A stretch of 64,000 nt of DNA, from assembly GCA_030429565.1 (NCBI GenBank), contig JAUIFE010000020.1, positions 89,898 through 153,897 of the forward strand, given 5' to 3'. How positions within the stretch are numbered: position 1 is the first letter of the stretch; each line of letters starts with the position of its first letter. Positions 18,038 to 27,940 of the stretch are shown here, piece after piece. This DNA is from Holophagae bacterium. GTDB taxonomy: Bacteria > Acidobacteriota > Holophagae > Acanthopleuribacterales > Acanthopleuribacteraceae. The translations under genes and the position numbers were made by a program. The notes beneath the pieces were generated by a model that saw only the letters and a program-made list of their open reading frames with translations, ran no database searches and was not told where the DNA came from.

Positions 18038-19450
18038 TTAGCCCAGGATAAAACCGGCGACGGTGTAGAGCGCCAGTGCTGTTCCGCCGGCGACCATGGC
18101 GTAAGGCAACTGGGTGCGCACGTGGTCGAGCAAATCACAGCCGGCCGCCAAGGACGCGACCAGGGTCGTATCCGAAATGGGCGAGCAATGGTCGCCAAAA
18201 ACGCCGCCACCGAGAATGGCGGCCAACAACAGGCTGTGCGGCAAGCCAAAGGCAGCAGCCAAAGGCATACCGACCGGAATCAAAATGGCGAAGGTTCCCC
18301 ACGAGGTGCCGGTCGTGAACGACATTAACCCACCGGCCAAAAACAGCAGTGGCGCAATGGCGAAGGCGGGCAAGGTCGACCCAATCCAACCCGCGACAAA
18401 GATACCCGTCCCCAACTCGCGGCAACTCTTGCCAATGGTAAAGGCCAATAACATCAACAGAACCAAGGGCAACAACTTACCCATGCCCTGATAACTCAGT
18501 TCCAGAGCGCGCGAGTAGGAAAAGACGCGCTCGCGGACCAGCACGATGAGGGTGACAATCAGCGCCAGGGAAACCGACCACAGGACCGCGCGCGAACCCG
18601 AACCGGTTTGAACCAGGAACACAATCATCAGGACAACCATGATTGCCAGCGGCAGCACCATGTATCGCGTTTTACCGGCGACCACATCATCCCCGGCCAG
18701 GGCGACGGCGGGGTTTTTCGCGTCCAATTCGGGCGGCGCCATGTTGGCTTCAATCCGACGCAGCGGGCCAAAAGTGCGTCCTGTGACGGCGGTAAACCCG
18801 ACAAAAAGCAGAATCAGCAGAGTGTAGAAATTAAAACCAATTGAGCCGATCAACACATTAACCGGCGCTTCAATACCGTAACTCTCCTCGCTAATGAGGC
18901 CGAGCACATAGCCACCCCAACCATTAAATAGGATGATGACGCTAATGGGCGCGCAGGTTGAATCGAGAATGAAGGCCAGCCGTTCGCGGCTGAGGTTAAA
19001 ACGGTCAAAAAGCGGCATGCCAACCAAACCGGCGGCCAAACAACTCATACTGGTTTCCATCCAAACCAGAATACCCACCATCATGGTGAGCAGGCCCGCT
19101 TGGCGCGGTGTTTTGCCCAAACCGCGTCGTGACAAGCCGGCAACAAAGGCCTGAACACCGCCGGAAACGCGCATCAGTTCAATTAAGGCGCCGACCAGTA
19201 GACAGAAAAGGAGCACCCGCGTGTTGCCGCCTTCAAAGACGGCGACGGCGCGCTCCAAGGATTGGACCAAGGCTGATCCCGGCGAGATAAGCCATTGCCA
19301 AACAGAGGTATCGGCATCGAGCAGACCACGACAGACCATGAGCCATTCGGACAGCAGAATTCCAGAACAAAGCGCAACCACGACCTCGCGTTTCCAAACC
19401 GCAACCGCAATCGCCAACAAGGGTGGCACGACCGACAACCATTCAGGCAC
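18038..19450 (-). CDS. NhaC-family Na+/H+ antiporter
   Basis: A 470-residue polytopic inner-membrane protein with about ten to twelve hydrophobic segments. Residues such as MVGILVWMETSMSC, LDSTCAPISVIILFNGWGGYV, TTGTSWGTFAILIPVGMPLA and FGDHCSPISDTT fit the NhaC/ArsB-type antiporter superfamily, where the last two match the discontinuous helices of the ion site. Expected to exchange Na+ for H+; some relatives carry other substrates, so the substrate is not certain. GTG start at 19450 with GAGGTG about six bases upstream. It is monocistronic and converges on the tRNA-fMet terminator. Confidence 0.88.
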   Translation of the reverse strand: MPEWLSVVPPLLAIAVAVWKREVVVALCSGILLSEWLMVCRGLLDADTSVWQWLISPGSALVQSLERAVAVFEGGNTRVLLFCLLVGALIELMRVSGGVQAFVAGLSRRGLGKTPRQAGLLTMMVGILVWMETSMSCLAAGLVGMPLFDRFNLSRERLAFILDSTCAPISVIILFNGWGGYVLGLISEESYGIEAPVNVLIGSIGFNFYTLLILLFVGFTAVTGRTFGPLRRIEANMAPPELDAKNPAVALAGDDVVAGKTRYMVLPLAIMVVLMIVFLVQTGSGSRAVLWSVSLALIVTLIVLVRERVFSYSRALELSYQGMGKLLPLVLLMLLAFTIGKSCRELGTGIFVAGWIGSTLPAFAIAPLLFLAGGLMSFTTGTSWGTFAILIPVGMPLAAAFGLPHSLLLAAILGGGVFGDHCSPISDTTLVASLAAGCDLLDHVRTQLPYAMVAGGTALALYTVAGFILG

Positions 19451-19996
19451 TGATCACCTCAATCACTATAAAAGGCTTCGTAAAAACTGCATCATAACCA
19501 GATACTTTGCCACTCACAAGCTTACGCTTCGGCTGGGGAATCCGAGGCGACACAGCGTTCTTGCACAGCGACGCCATCACCGCCGCCGTGCGCTCTTGCT
19601 TGACCCGATGGGATTGCCGGGTTTTAATGAGCTTACCTGATAATAGGCTATCGTCCCACGCGGAACCTCCGACACACTCGATCGAGGACGAGGAACCCAT
19701 TCGAACACCGACTTTATGCGACGTGGCCACGGCCGGCCCTCGCGAGCGCGGCCGACACACGCTTGGACGAAAACCGAAACCGTCAGGAACGCGTCACGGA
19801 CACACAATTCATCCGGAATTTCCGTCGCCGCCCGCTCGCGCCGGCGACAACCGCCCCGGGCCAAAAAGCCCCAAGCCGGTGGTTTTCTCAGAGAACCGCC
19901 CGCCGGGGTTGTGTTTTTTCCCGCAACCATGGGACCGGAACCGCTGCCGTGCCACGCATCGCTATTCCCTATCTCTTTGGAAGGACACCTCCGAAC
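19451..19996. other. Divergent intergenic region (546 bp)
   Basis: This separates the antiporter gene (minus) from the DUF819 gene (plus). Several long open frames run through it on both strands because it is GC-rich, but none has a convincing start or protein-like composition. The part next to the antiporter (about 19451-19640) contains an unusually complex, non-coding-looking sequence that may be a dispersed repeat; this cannot be judged from one copy. Confidence 0.4.
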
Positions 19997-21265
19997 ATGG
20001 ATCACTCAACACCAATGATCACCAATGATGCCGTCGTTTTAGGTTTGCTGATGGCCATTCTGGCGGTCATTTTTATAACCTCGCATAGCGAGAAGCCCGT
20101 TTTTAAGAAGTTTTATCGCGTCGTTCCCGCGCTGCTGCTTTGCTATTTTGTTCCCTCCGTGTTCAGCTCACTGGGCGTGATTTCGGGTGAAGCCTCGAAG
20201 CTGTATTTTGTCAGCTCGCGTTACCTGCTCCCGACCTGTTTGGTGCTGCTCTGCTTAAGCATTGACCTCAAAGGCATCATGCGTCTCGGCCCCAAGGCCG
20301 TCATCATGTTTTTCACCGGCACGCTAGGCATTATCGCCGGCGGCCCCATCGCCTTTCTCATTGTGGCGGCGATTGCTCCCGACATCGTCAAAAGCCTCGG
20401 CGTCGAGGATGTCAACGCGGTGTGGCGCGGCATGACCACGGTCGCCGGCAGTTGGATTGGCGGCGGCGCCAACCAAACCGCCATGAAAGAGATTTTTGGG
20501 GTCGGCGACAAAGTGTTCAGCTCCATGATCGCCGTCGACGTCATTGTTGCCAATATTTGGATGGCGTGTCTGCTGTTCGCCTCGGGCGATCCCGATAAAT
20601 ACGACCGCATGTTGGGCGCCGACAACAGCGCTATTAAAGAACTGCAAACCAAAATGGCCGATTATCAGGCCAAGATGGCGCGTATCCCCAACCTCACCGA
20701 GCTGATGACACTGCTCGGCGTCGGCTTTGCGGTCACCGCGCTGGGCCACTTAGTCGCCGATAACCTGGCCCCAGCCCTAAGCAAAAGTGAGTATGCACCC
20801 TTCTTTGAAAAAATCAGTCTGACCAGCAAATTCTTTTGGTTGATTATGACGGCCACCGCCATCGGCCTGGGCATGTCGTTCACCAAGGTCGCCCGGCTGG
20901 AAGCCGTCGGTGCCTCACGCATCGGCTCAGCCATGCTGTACGTGCTGATCGCCTCGATCGGCATGAAGATGGACATTACCGCCGTCGCCAAATCGCCCGG
21001 CCTATTTATGGTTGGCTTAATTTGGATTGCCATCCACGGCGGCCTGCTGATCCTGGTGGCCAAACTGATTCGCGCGCCATTGTTCTTTTTGGCGGTCGGC
21101 AGTCAAGCCAACGTGGGCGGCGCCGCCTCGGCACCGGTCGTCGCCTCGGCCTTCCACCCCACCCTGGCTCCGGTCGGCGTTTTGCTGGCGGTCTTTGGTT
21201 ACTTCGTCGGCACCATCGGCGCCTGGCTGTGCGGCCTAATTCTGCAAGCCGCGGCGGGCGGTTAA
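19997..21265 (+). CDS. DUF819 family membrane protein
   Basis: A 422-residue polytopic membrane protein with about ten transmembrane segments. Regions such as ALLLCYFVPSVFSSLGVI, RYLLPTCLVLLCLSIDLK, WRGMTTVAGSWIGGGANQ and VGSQANVGGAASAPVVASAF are characteristic of DUF819, a transporter-like family of unknown substrate with two inverted repeats. The ATG at 19997 is chosen because the protein then begins directly before the first helix and GGAAGGA lies upstream; an open frame back to 19763 encodes an Arg/Pro-rich stretch unlike a real N-terminus. The rhomboid gene follows closely and is probably cotranscribed. Confidence 0.85.
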   Translation: MDHSTPMITNDAVVLGLLMAILAVIFITSHSEKPVFKKFYRVVPALLLCYFVPSVFSSLGVISGEASKLYFVSSRYLLPTCLVLLCLSIDLKGIMRLGPKAVIMFFTGTLGIIAGGPIAFLIVAAIAPDIVKSLGVEDVNAVWRGMTTVAGSWIGGGANQTAMKEIFGVGDKVFSSMIAVDVIVANIWMACLLFASGDPDKYDRMLGADNSAIKELQTKMADYQAKMARIPNLTELMTLLGVGFAVTALGHLVADNLAPALSKSEYAPFFEKISLTSKFFWLIMTATAIGLGMSFTKVARLEAVGASRIGSAMLYVLIASIGMKMDITAVAKSPGLFMVGLIWIAIHGGLLILVAKLIRAPLFFLAVGSQANVGGAASAPVVASAFHPTLAPVGVLLAVFGYFVGTIGAWLCGLILQAAAGG

Positions 21266-21315
21266 CCCCATTGACAACACCTTCTCAAGCGGAGCAGGCG
21301 GAAACACGGTTCGCC

Positions 21316-21903
21316 ATGCAGCTACTGGCTGTCTGCTCCTTCTTATTACTGATTTGGACGATTAAGTGGTGTGAAGTTTGGTTTGACACGCGTTTTGCCG
21401 CGTGGGGTTTGACCCCGCGCACCGCCCACGGCTTGTGGGGCGTGCTGACCATGCCGCTGCTTCACGGCGGCTTCGACCACTTAACCGCCAACTCCAGCGC
21501 CTTTTTGATTCTCGGCTTGCTGCTGTTCCATTTTTACGGCGCCAAAACACCGCGTTTGCTGGCCGGCATGTGGCTCGGCAGCGGCGCCATGGTGTGGGCC
21601 TTGGCCAGGCCCGTCACCCATATCGGCTTGAGCGGCGTCATTTACGCCATGACCGCCTTTCTTTTTGTGGACGGCATTCGCCGCCGCAATCGTGCCGGCA
21701 GCGGCGCCGCCATGATCACCGCGCTACTGTTCGGCGGTTCAATTTGGGGCGTGCTGCCAGGACAACCCGGCATCTCGTGGGAAGGCCACTTGTTTGGTGC
21801 GATCTGTGGCATCGTGCTGGCCATGCTGCAACCCAAACCACCGCCGCGCACAAAAAAGCGGGAAGAACCACCCGACGACGACGCTTGGTTATGGCGTGCC
21901 TAA
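21316..21903 (+). CDS. Rhomboid-family intramembrane serine protease
   Basis: A 195-residue membrane protein with about six transmembrane helices. The rhomboid active site is visible: Ser106 in IGLSGVIYAMTAF and His158 in WEGHLFGAICG, plus His55 and Asn59 in the HLTAN motif that forms the oxyanion hole. It should cleave transmembrane segments of other membrane proteins. The charged C-terminal tail (KPPPRTKKREE) is cytoplasmic. The ATG at 21316 gives a compact protein; a TTG at 21271, five bases after the DUF819 stop, is an alternative start that adds 15 residues and would fit translational coupling. The substrate is unknown. Confidence 0.85.
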   Translation: MQLLAVCSFLLLIWTIKWCEVWFDTRFAAWGLTPRTAHGLWGVLTMPLLHGGFDHLTANSSAFLILGLLLFHFYGAKTPRLLAGMWLGSGAMVWALARPVTHIGLSGVIYAMTAFLFVDGIRRRNRAGSGAAMITALLFGGSIWGVLPGQPGISWEGHLFGAICGIVLAMLQPKPPPRTKKREEPPDDDAWLWRA

Positions 21904-21937
21904 GCTGCAACCGGTTAATTTATCGTGAGAAAGCGGC

Positions 21938-21965
21938 TTTACCCGTCCCAAAGGCGGTGTAGAAT
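21938..21965 (+). promoter_or_regulatory. Candidate sigma-70 promoter for the 22266 gene
   Basis: TTTACC (21938-21943) and TAGAAT (21960-21965) are separated by 16 bases. The -10 is the same hexamer used by the tRNA-fMet promoter. The 300-base leader that follows (to 22265) has no recognised gene or riboswitch. Confidence 0.4.
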
Positions 21966-22265
21966 AGACGCAGTGCAGCAAAAACGCCGAATCCCATCGA
22001 ACAGGATCTTGGAAATCCCCGGAACGACAGCCGCCCTTGGCACGCCGTCGGCGACACCGGCCCAAGAACACGACCCGTACCTTCATGACGCGGTTACGCT
22101 CTGGAATGAAACGGGGTTCGCGCAAATTCCGCCTGCAACTCCAGCCTTGCGCCACCGTAAGAACCTGAGAAGATGCACCTTGTGTTTGCCATCGGGCGAA
22201 ATCAAGCGCAGGCATCACCGGTACCAACGGTGACCCCGGGCGAACCTATCCCGGTGGAGGTAGTT

Positions 22266-22595
22266 TTGAACGAGGAAAAAGCAGCTTCGGAACAGCCCAG
22301 CGATGGACTGTGGGCATTTTACGAAGGGCAATTCCACGCGACCCCGATCCCGCTCGAAAATAAAAAATACGATCACGTTACCTGGTTCGGCGAAATCGGC
22401 TTGCCGGATTACGGCCAGGCCTTCGACAGAGTCCTGCGTGGTCGCCTGACCTGGGATTGGCAATACGAACACTATGTACTTTCGTTTTACGGCACACCTA
22501 TTTTGCCGAACCGCGTGTACAGCATGGTCAATCGCGCCCTCAATCCCCGCAATTTGCGCGTCGTGGAAAAGCCGGCCGCCGACGAATGGCTATAA
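22266..22595 (+). CDS. Conserved-looking protein of unknown function
   Basis: A 109-residue soluble protein rich in Trp, Tyr and Phe (for example HVTWFGEIGLPDYGQAFDRV and TWDWQYEHYVLSFYG). I do not recognise the family. The TTG at 22266 is preceded by GGTGGAGG at correct spacing, the strongest ribosome binding site in the region; upstream in-frame ATG 22173 lacks one. It is convergent with the propeller kinase gene, the two stops being about 20 bases apart without an obvious terminator. Codon use and amino-acid composition look like a real gene. Confidence 0.6.
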   Translation: MNEEKAASEQPSDGLWAFYEGQFHATPIPLENKKYDHVTWFGEIGLPDYGQAFDRVLRGRLTWDWQYEHYVLSFYGTPILPNRVYSMVNRALNPRNLRVVEKPAADEWL

Positions 22596-22617
22596 ACTGC
22601 CGGGTTTAGCTCAAGTT

Positions 22618-25600
22618 TTAAGACACCTTGTCGGCGAGCGGTCGCGGTTTTGGCTGCGCCGACCGGCGCTCCGGCCCATTGGCGGCCGCGCGTGCCGCTT
22701 CCAGGGTTTCCTCGCTCACTTCGACGTAGGGCAACTCAATGCGAAAACGCGCACCCAAACCAACACCCTCGCTAAAAGCGCGAATGTTACCGCCCATTTC
22801 CATCATCGCGTTGGCGCTGTAGTGCAAGCCGTAGCCGTTCACGTCGGGTTTGGTGGAAAATGAGTGGAAAAAGATGCGATCCATAATGTCGGGGTCGATG
22901 CCGACACCGGTATCTTCAACCTCGATAAAAACGCGTTTGTCCTCCGTTTGCCCGGCAAACACGCTTAACTTGCGTTCGGAACAGACTTCCATCGCTTCAA
23001 TCGCATTGTCGATGAGATACAAGAGCACTTGCACCAACTTGGACTTGTGCACGCGAATCGGCGGTAACCGCGCGCAATTGACCTCGAGACGAATGGCATG
23101 GGTCGCAATTCGTTCTTCAGCTTGGTGCAACACCTCGTCGATTAAATTGCCCAGGTGGACGATTTCGAGAAAGTGAACATTGTCGATGTGGGCCTGCTGT
23201 TGGCGGATAAGGTTGTTGATCCGCAAGACCTGTTCTTCCAAGGAAGCCACATCGGTCAGGAGTTTCTGCTTGTTGCGCAATAGCGATTCGGAGATTTTCC
23301 CCAGCGCGCGCGGCACGTGACGACCACGTTCATCGTCGACCAAAAAAGAGACCATGTTGTCTTTGTGCTGGTGCAGCAAGAGAACCAGCCGCTCCAAAAA
23401 GCCGATATTCATGTTGCGCAATTGGTCGCTAATCAGGCTGGTCGTGACATTCACGCTGTTGAGCGCATTGCCGATGTTGTGCAACACATTGGTGGCAATT
23501 TCAGCCATGCCGGCTTGGTGGGCGGCCTGAACCAAACGCTCCTGAGCTGCGACCAATTCGGCGTTGGCCTGTTTTAAGGCGAAGGTGCGTGCCTCAACCA
23601 AGGATTGCAAGCGTTGCTCACGCAGAGCTGCACCATGCAAGCGCAGGCGCACCAACCCATAAGCAACCACCCCGAGCAGCACCGTTAACAGCACATAAAA
23701 CCACAGGGTTTGGCTAAAACTGGGCAGCACTTCAAACCGAAACGAAGCACCATCGAGGTTCCATAATCCGTCGTTGTTACAGGCAACCACGCGAAAGGTG
23801 TACTGGCCGGGCGGCAGGTTGGTGTAATTGGCAAAACGACGCGAACCCATTTCACGCCACTCGGTTTCAAAGCCGTCCAAACGCGTGCGAAACAACACTT
23901 TTTCCGGCTCGGAGAAGCTGAGCGCGGTGTAGACCAGCTCAATTTGCTCTAGGTGCGGCCCGATCTTCATACCGGGTGAATTTAAGGCCTGCCCGTCGGC
24001 AACCACACGTTCCACCCACACCGGCGGTAGCTCCCAGTTCAGTTTCTTCTGGGCGGGATCGATGCGCACCGCACCGCTGACCGTGGGAAACCACAGCTCG
24101 CCGTCGCGGGTGTGAATACCGCCGGACGGTCCGCCAAAATTGCATTCGGGACTGCGCATGCCCTCGGGCACGCCGTAGACGCGACAGTGTAAAAAGGGTT
24201 TCTTGCCCATCACCACGTTTTCACACTCGGCGCGACGCACGCTGTAGATGCCTTTGTTGCAGGTCATCCAAAACCGGCCGCCGCGGTCCTCGGTAATCGA
24301 GTAAACAACGTGATTGAACAAACCCATTTCGGTGGTCAACGCACGGAACACGCCTTCGTGATAGAGCGCCAAACCCTCGTCGGTTCCAATCCACAACTTG
24401 CCTTCGTCATCCTCATGGAAACTGTAAATGGTATCGCCGGGCAAACCGTCGGCCGAGGTAAAGGTCTCAATCGTGCCTTTGTAGATGCGATTCACACCGC
24501 CGCCGCGTGTACCGACCCAAATCGCGCCGAGCCGGTCCTCAAATAGGGTCAAGATATATGGCGAACTCAAACCCTGCGCAACCGACATATTGGTCAGTTG
24601 ATCGCGATGCAAAACGTCGATGCCGCCTTCGGCGGTGCCAATCCAAATGCGGCCTTCGCGGTCTTGCACAATCGCACGCACGTAGTTGTCGGACAAGCCG
24701 GTGTCCATGTCATAGGTTTGGTAGCGGTTTTCGTGATAGCGCAACACACCGGAAAAACGGGTCCCAATCCAAAGCCGCCCCACATCGTCGAGCAGCAGGG
24801 TCTGCACGATAATGTCGTTGTCGCCTGGCCGAATCGACAGCCGCTCAACACGACTGCCTTTTAGCAGGCCCAAACCATTGGCGGTTCCCATCCAAATCGA
24901 ACCGTCAGGGTTCTCAAGCAGGGCACGCACGCTATCGTGAGGCAGGCCTTCGGAGCGCCCCACACAGGTAATGAGGCCGTCACGCAATTGGTGTAAACCA
25001 TCGTTGTAGGTTCCAATCCAGAGGTTGCCCTCGCGGTCGCCGCGCAGTGATGAAATCTGGTGATTACGCAGCGGATAGAACTCTTGGTCGGGCAACAGGC
25101 GGTTTTCGTAGAACCGGTTAAGCCCGTCACTGGTACCAACCCAAAACATGCCGTTAAGATCGCGCTGCAAGGCCAAAATGCGATCCGAGGTCAACCCTTG
25201 CTCACGGGTATAGCGAGCGGTGCCCTCGTCGGTAATATCGAACAAGCCCTCGTTGGTACCGACCCAAACACGATCACCACCGTCCAAATACAGGGTGTTA
25301 ATGCGCGAAGCGACCGTCGTGCCAGGCAAAGGAACTTGCACCGTGGCGCGGTCTTCTTTGCGTAAAAGGCCGCGTTCGGTGGCAATCCACAGTCGGTTGC
25401 GCGCATCGCACAACAGTTGCGTGACCGGTAAGCGAGCGCGATTGGCGAAGGGCAAGGCAACGCGACGAAAAGTCTCGTTTTCAAAAACCCAGAGGCCGTC
25501 GTCACCACCCAGCCACAAGCGCTGGTTCTGGTCTTCGCAAAAAGAGAAAATACTGCCGCGTGGTTGTGCACCCGCGACATCAAAAGTCGTCAAACGGTTT

Positions 25601-26010
25601 TCACGAAAACGCACCACGCCACGCCGCGTACCAACCCACACATCGCCGCTGCGGCTCTGAAACAAGGCATTAATGAAATCGTTTTCGAGCTTGGGCGCGT
25701 GGTTGCGATCAAAAATATGCATGGTTTGACCGTCAAAGCGCACCAAACCCTCTTGGGTACCCAACCACAGGTAACCGTCATCGCTTTGTAAGATGGCTTG
25801 GACGGTGACCTGGCTCAGCCCTTGTTCCAGACTCCAGTGTTTGTGAATGTACTGGCTAATGAGCTTTTGCGGGTCCAAGGCAAACAGCGACAAACTCGCA
25901 AAAACCAACCAACTCAGGAAGAGACGTGGCCAAACGCGGCCGAGCGCAGCACCTCTGAGGATGCGACAAAGGACCTGATTTTCCGACAAAAAAGAAGGTG
26001 GTGGCGTCAT
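22618..26010 (-). CDS. Two-component propeller sensor histidine kinase
   Basis: A 1130-residue membrane kinase. After an N-terminal hydrophobic segment (about 29-45) come 14 propeller repeats of the pattern L-W-I/V-G-T-x-x-G-L, enough for two seven-bladed propellers in the periplasm, then a Y_Y_Y domain (FRTRLDGFETEWREM, LPPGQYTFRV), a transmembrane helix (LWFYVLLTVLLGVVAYGLV), a dimerisation/phosphorylation segment with His844 in VLHNIGNALNSVNV, and an ATPase domain (YLIDNAIEAME, DTGVGIDPD). Unlike many Bacteroides homologues, it carries no fused receiver or DNA-binding domain, so a separate regulator must exist. The start at ATG 26010 is a choice; an in-frame TTG at 26094 would add 28 residues. 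The ligand is unknown, often a polysaccharide in known cases. Confidence 0.92.
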   Translation of the reverse strand: MTPPPSFLSENQVLCRILRGAALGRVWPRLFLSWLVFASLSLFALDPQKLISQYIHKHWSLEQGLSQVTVQAILQSDDGYLWLGTQEGLVRFDGQTMHIFDRNHAPKLENDFINALFQSRSGDVWVGTRRGVVRFRENRLTTFDVAGAQPRGSIFSFCEDQNQRLWLGGDDGLWVFENETFRRVALPFANRARLPVTQLLCDARNRLWIATERGLLRKEDRATVQVPLPGTTVASRINTLYLDGGDRVWVGTNEGLFDITDEGTARYTREQGLTSDRILALQRDLNGMFWVGTSDGLNRFYENRLLPDQEFYPLRNHQISSLRGDREGNLWIGTYNDGLHQLRDGLITCVGRSEGLPHDSVRALLENPDGSIWMGTANGLGLLKGSRVERLSIRPGDNDIIVQTLLLDDVGRLWIGTRFSGVLRYHENRYQTYDMDTGLSDNYVRAIVQDREGRIWIGTAEGGIDVLHRDQLTNMSVAQGLSSPYILTLFEDRLGAIWVGTRGGGVNRIYKGTIETFTSADGLPGDTIYSFHEDDEGKLWIGTDEGLALYHEGVFRALTTEMGLFNHVVYSITEDRGGRFWMTCNKGIYSVRRAECENVVMGKKPFLHCRVYGVPEGMRSPECNFGGPSGGIHTRDGELWFPTVSGAVRIDPAQKKLNWELPPVWVERVVADGQALNSPGMKIGPHLEQIELVYTALSFSEPEKVLFRTRLDGFETEWREMGSRRFANYTNLPPGQYTFRVVACNNDGLWNLDGASFRFEVLPSFSQTLWFYVLLTVLLGVVAYGLVRLRLHGAALREQRLQSLVEARTFALKQANAELVAAQERLVQAAHQAGMAEIATNVLHNIGNALNSVNVTTSLISDQLRNMNIGFLERLVLLLHQHKDNMVSFLVDDERGRHVPRALGKISESLLRNKQKLLTDVASLEEQVLRINNLIRQQQAHIDNVHFLEIVHLGNLIDEVLHQAEERIATHAIRLEVNCARLPPIRVHKSKLVQVLLYLIDNAIEAMEVCSERKLSVFAGQTEDKRVFIEVEDTGVGIDPDIMDRIFFHSFSTKPDVNGYGLHYSANAMMEMGGNIRAFSEGVGLGARFRIELPYVEVSEETLEAARAAANGPERRSAQPKPRPLADKVS

Positions 26011-26689
26011 GAGCTTCAATTTCAACAGAGCAGTGCACCGGCGGGACCCAAAAGGGGGGCAGGCAACCCTGTTAAGGGCGTAATTAGGTGACAAAACAGA
26101 ATTTCAACGGGGATGATGCGTTTGCTGCATTATGCCACAGGCAGCGCACTAATGGCCTGCAAGGTTTTTTGAAAGACAGGAGAAAGAAAACAGTGTCGGG
26201 TGAAAAGGAAGGGCGCCACTTGAGGCCGGCAAAAAGCCTATAAAAAAAACGCGGTTACCAAAACCGAGCCGCCCCTTAAAAACCCACAGATAACTCTTGT
26301 CCACCAAGGGCTCGCCGCGACCGCAAGGTTCTTGGACCAGTCGGTGTCGCACCAAACCCTGCAGGAATAATTGTCGCAGACCCCGATTGGACGGCCGACC
26401 CGCATCCCACATGCTTTTTCATCAATGAAAATGCGTTACCGTAAAAAAACACAACACTAGAAAAGCTCTTTGATTGCTTTGCAAGCGATAAAGTTGCTAG
26501 GATGAGAGAAATCCTCAAAACTTTCTAAACCAGAAAACTTTCCAACCATCGCGGTTCGGGTCGTTCGATGCGTCTGTCTCAGCGTCGACGCGACCGACGT
26601 TGACTTGGAAAAGAAGGCCGAACCGGCAGCATCCCAGCGGGGATGGGTTGCCCAAGGGTACCCCGTCGATTGACGGACGAGGTGTTCGC
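26011..26689. other. Divergent intergenic region (679 bp)
   Basis: This separates the propeller kinase from the CI-like repressor. It contains a 17-bp dyad at 26473-26489 and two copies of AAAACTTTC at about 26517 and 26533. A minus-strand open frame at 26149-26412 reads somewhat like protein but lacks a start signal and is not called. Confidence 0.4.
26473..26489. promoter_or_regulatory. Dyad that may be an operator for the CI-like repressor
   Basis: ATTGCTTTGCAAGCGAT has half-sites ATnGCTT and AAGCnAT around a three-base centre, and the symmetry continues outward as CTTT and AAAG with one base offset. It lies about 200 bases before the GTG of the XRE-family gene. Autoregulation is a guess. 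Confidence 0.3.
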
Positions 26690-27280
26690 GTGAACCAACA
26701 AGACGAAACCGGCTCGTATTTGGCGATTGACGATGTCTCGCAGAAAGCGCGTTTGAAACGAGCGATTGACTCAAAAAAGATGAAGATCAAACATTTCGCA
26801 CGGGAAGCGGGCATGGCCTACCCTTCCCTACGCGATTACTACACCGGCGTACGCAAGCCAGGCTACGACGCGCTGACAACGATCCTGGCCTTTACCGGCG
26901 TATCCGGCGATTGGTTAATCCTGGGCAAAGGCCCAATGTTCTTAGATGAAAAAGAGACCTGCGCCGAGGTCGACAGTAACCTGATCGCAGAAATCGCACG
27001 CCACCTCACCTACAGTTACGACCACGACGAAGCCGATGTGGTGGCGCAATCATCGAGTGAGGCAGGCGTTTACTCGTTAAGCCGGCGCAAACTCAAACAC
27101 CGCATCAACGAAGCGGGCGAACGGGCGCTGCTAATCGCCAACGTGTACAACAAAGTCGCACCGGTCAAAGAACCGCAGCAACGCGAGGACCAATTGAAAC
27201 GCGTGGTACGCGACGTGGTCGACCTGCATAAAAAGTTAACCGAAAACCGCGTCAAAGAGCTCCAGGAGTATTGGGAATAA
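26690..27280 (+). CDS. CI-repressor-like XRE-family regulator
   Basis: A 196-residue protein with an N-terminal helix-turn-helix domain (about 22-85; LKRAIDSKKMKIKHFAREAG then YPSLRDYYTGVRKPGYDAL, ending TGVSGDWLILGKGPMF), the pattern of phage CI-type N-terminal domains. The C-terminal half is charged and helical, with no peptidase S24 catalytic site, so it is not a self-cleaving LexA/CI repressor. GTG at 26690 is supported by GAGGTG five bases before it; an upstream ATG at 26600 is less likely. No phage genes are nearby, so it looks like a domesticated regulator. Its targets are unknown; a dyad upstream may be its operator. Confidence 0.75.
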   Translation: MNQQDETGSYLAIDDVSQKARLKRAIDSKKMKIKHFAREAGMAYPSLRDYYTGVRKPGYDALTTILAFTGVSGDWLILGKGPMFLDEKETCAEVDSNLIAEIARHLTYSYDHDEADVVAQSSSEAGVYSLSRRKLKHRINEAGERALLIANVYNKVAPVKEPQQREDQLKRVVRDVVDLHKKLTENRVKELQEYWE

Positions 27281-27337
27281 AGCACCGGCCCCATACGAAA
27301 GTGAGCGTGGCGCCGTTTGGCCGGCACAAAATGAGTC

Positions 27338-27811
27338 ATGAGGGACGGGACGATGTGGCGTCTGGCCAGGGAAAGTAACCGCCATCTTGTTTTGCAAACA
27401 TTGCAAGGCTGGCTCAAAGCTGACCCCGACAACGCCATTTGGACGGGGGGAAAGCCCCAGCGCCAAATCACCGCAGCCAACACCAACGAGCTTTTGGACC
27501 TGGAAGGCCTTATCGCAGCGGCCACATACTGCTATTTGGGTCTGAATAAGGGCCGCCCATGCTTTCCCCACGGGGGCATCGTGCGATGCTCTTCAACCAC
27601 AAGCCATTTGATCTTTTTGGCCGATTCGGCCCACCGGCTGGCAAAAAGCGACGGCTTACGAGATTCGGCACAAAGAATCGCGCTATTCTATTTCATGGAT
27701 TACCCCGACCAACGGGTGTTCCACCTAGCACCGCCTCATTGTGAAAAACAAACAATCCCACCCATTCACCGATCTGAGCTGAGCCTTGATGACGCGCCGT
27801 CAAAAGCTTGA
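27338..27811 (+). CDS. Doubtful open frame, possible gene remnant
   Basis: A 157-codon frame after the XRE-family gene. The first third (about residues 18-75, with GWLKADPDNAIWTGGK) looks like protein, the remainder does not, and the minus strand of the same stretch is also open. A GAGGGACGGGA sequence precedes ATG 27353. I do not recognise a family. It could be a decayed gene, a short hypothetical protein, or chance. Confidence 0.25.
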   Translation: MRDGTMWRLARESNRHLVLQTLQGWLKADPDNAIWTGGKPQRQITAANTNELLDLEGLIAAATYCYLGLNKGRPCFPHGGIVRCSSTTSHLIFLADSAHRLAKSDGLRDSAQRIALFYFMDYPDQRVFHLAPPHCEKQTIPPIHRSELSLDDAPSKA

Positions 27812-27940
27812 ACCACCTGTGTGACCAAGAGCAGGATCTCTCTTTTGACAATCAGCCAAATAAAAGCCAGGCCTAAAAACGCTTTTAGAATGAACCCAGC
27901 GAACACGCCTAACCGAAGCGGCGCTGGGAGGATTACCAGC

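Noticed and set aside
19507..20028. 173-codon frame running into the DUF819 gene
   Set aside because: Arg/Pro/Ser-rich, overlaps the real DUF819 start in another frame and lacks a start signal.
26149..26412. 87-codon minus-strand frame before the CI-like gene
   Set aside because: Partly protein-like but no Shine-Dalgarno, no recognisable domain and a hydrophobic tail typical of random frames in this region.
26690..27280. Prophage remnant
   Set aside because: A single CI-like gene without integrase, structural or lysis genes is not enough to call a prophage.
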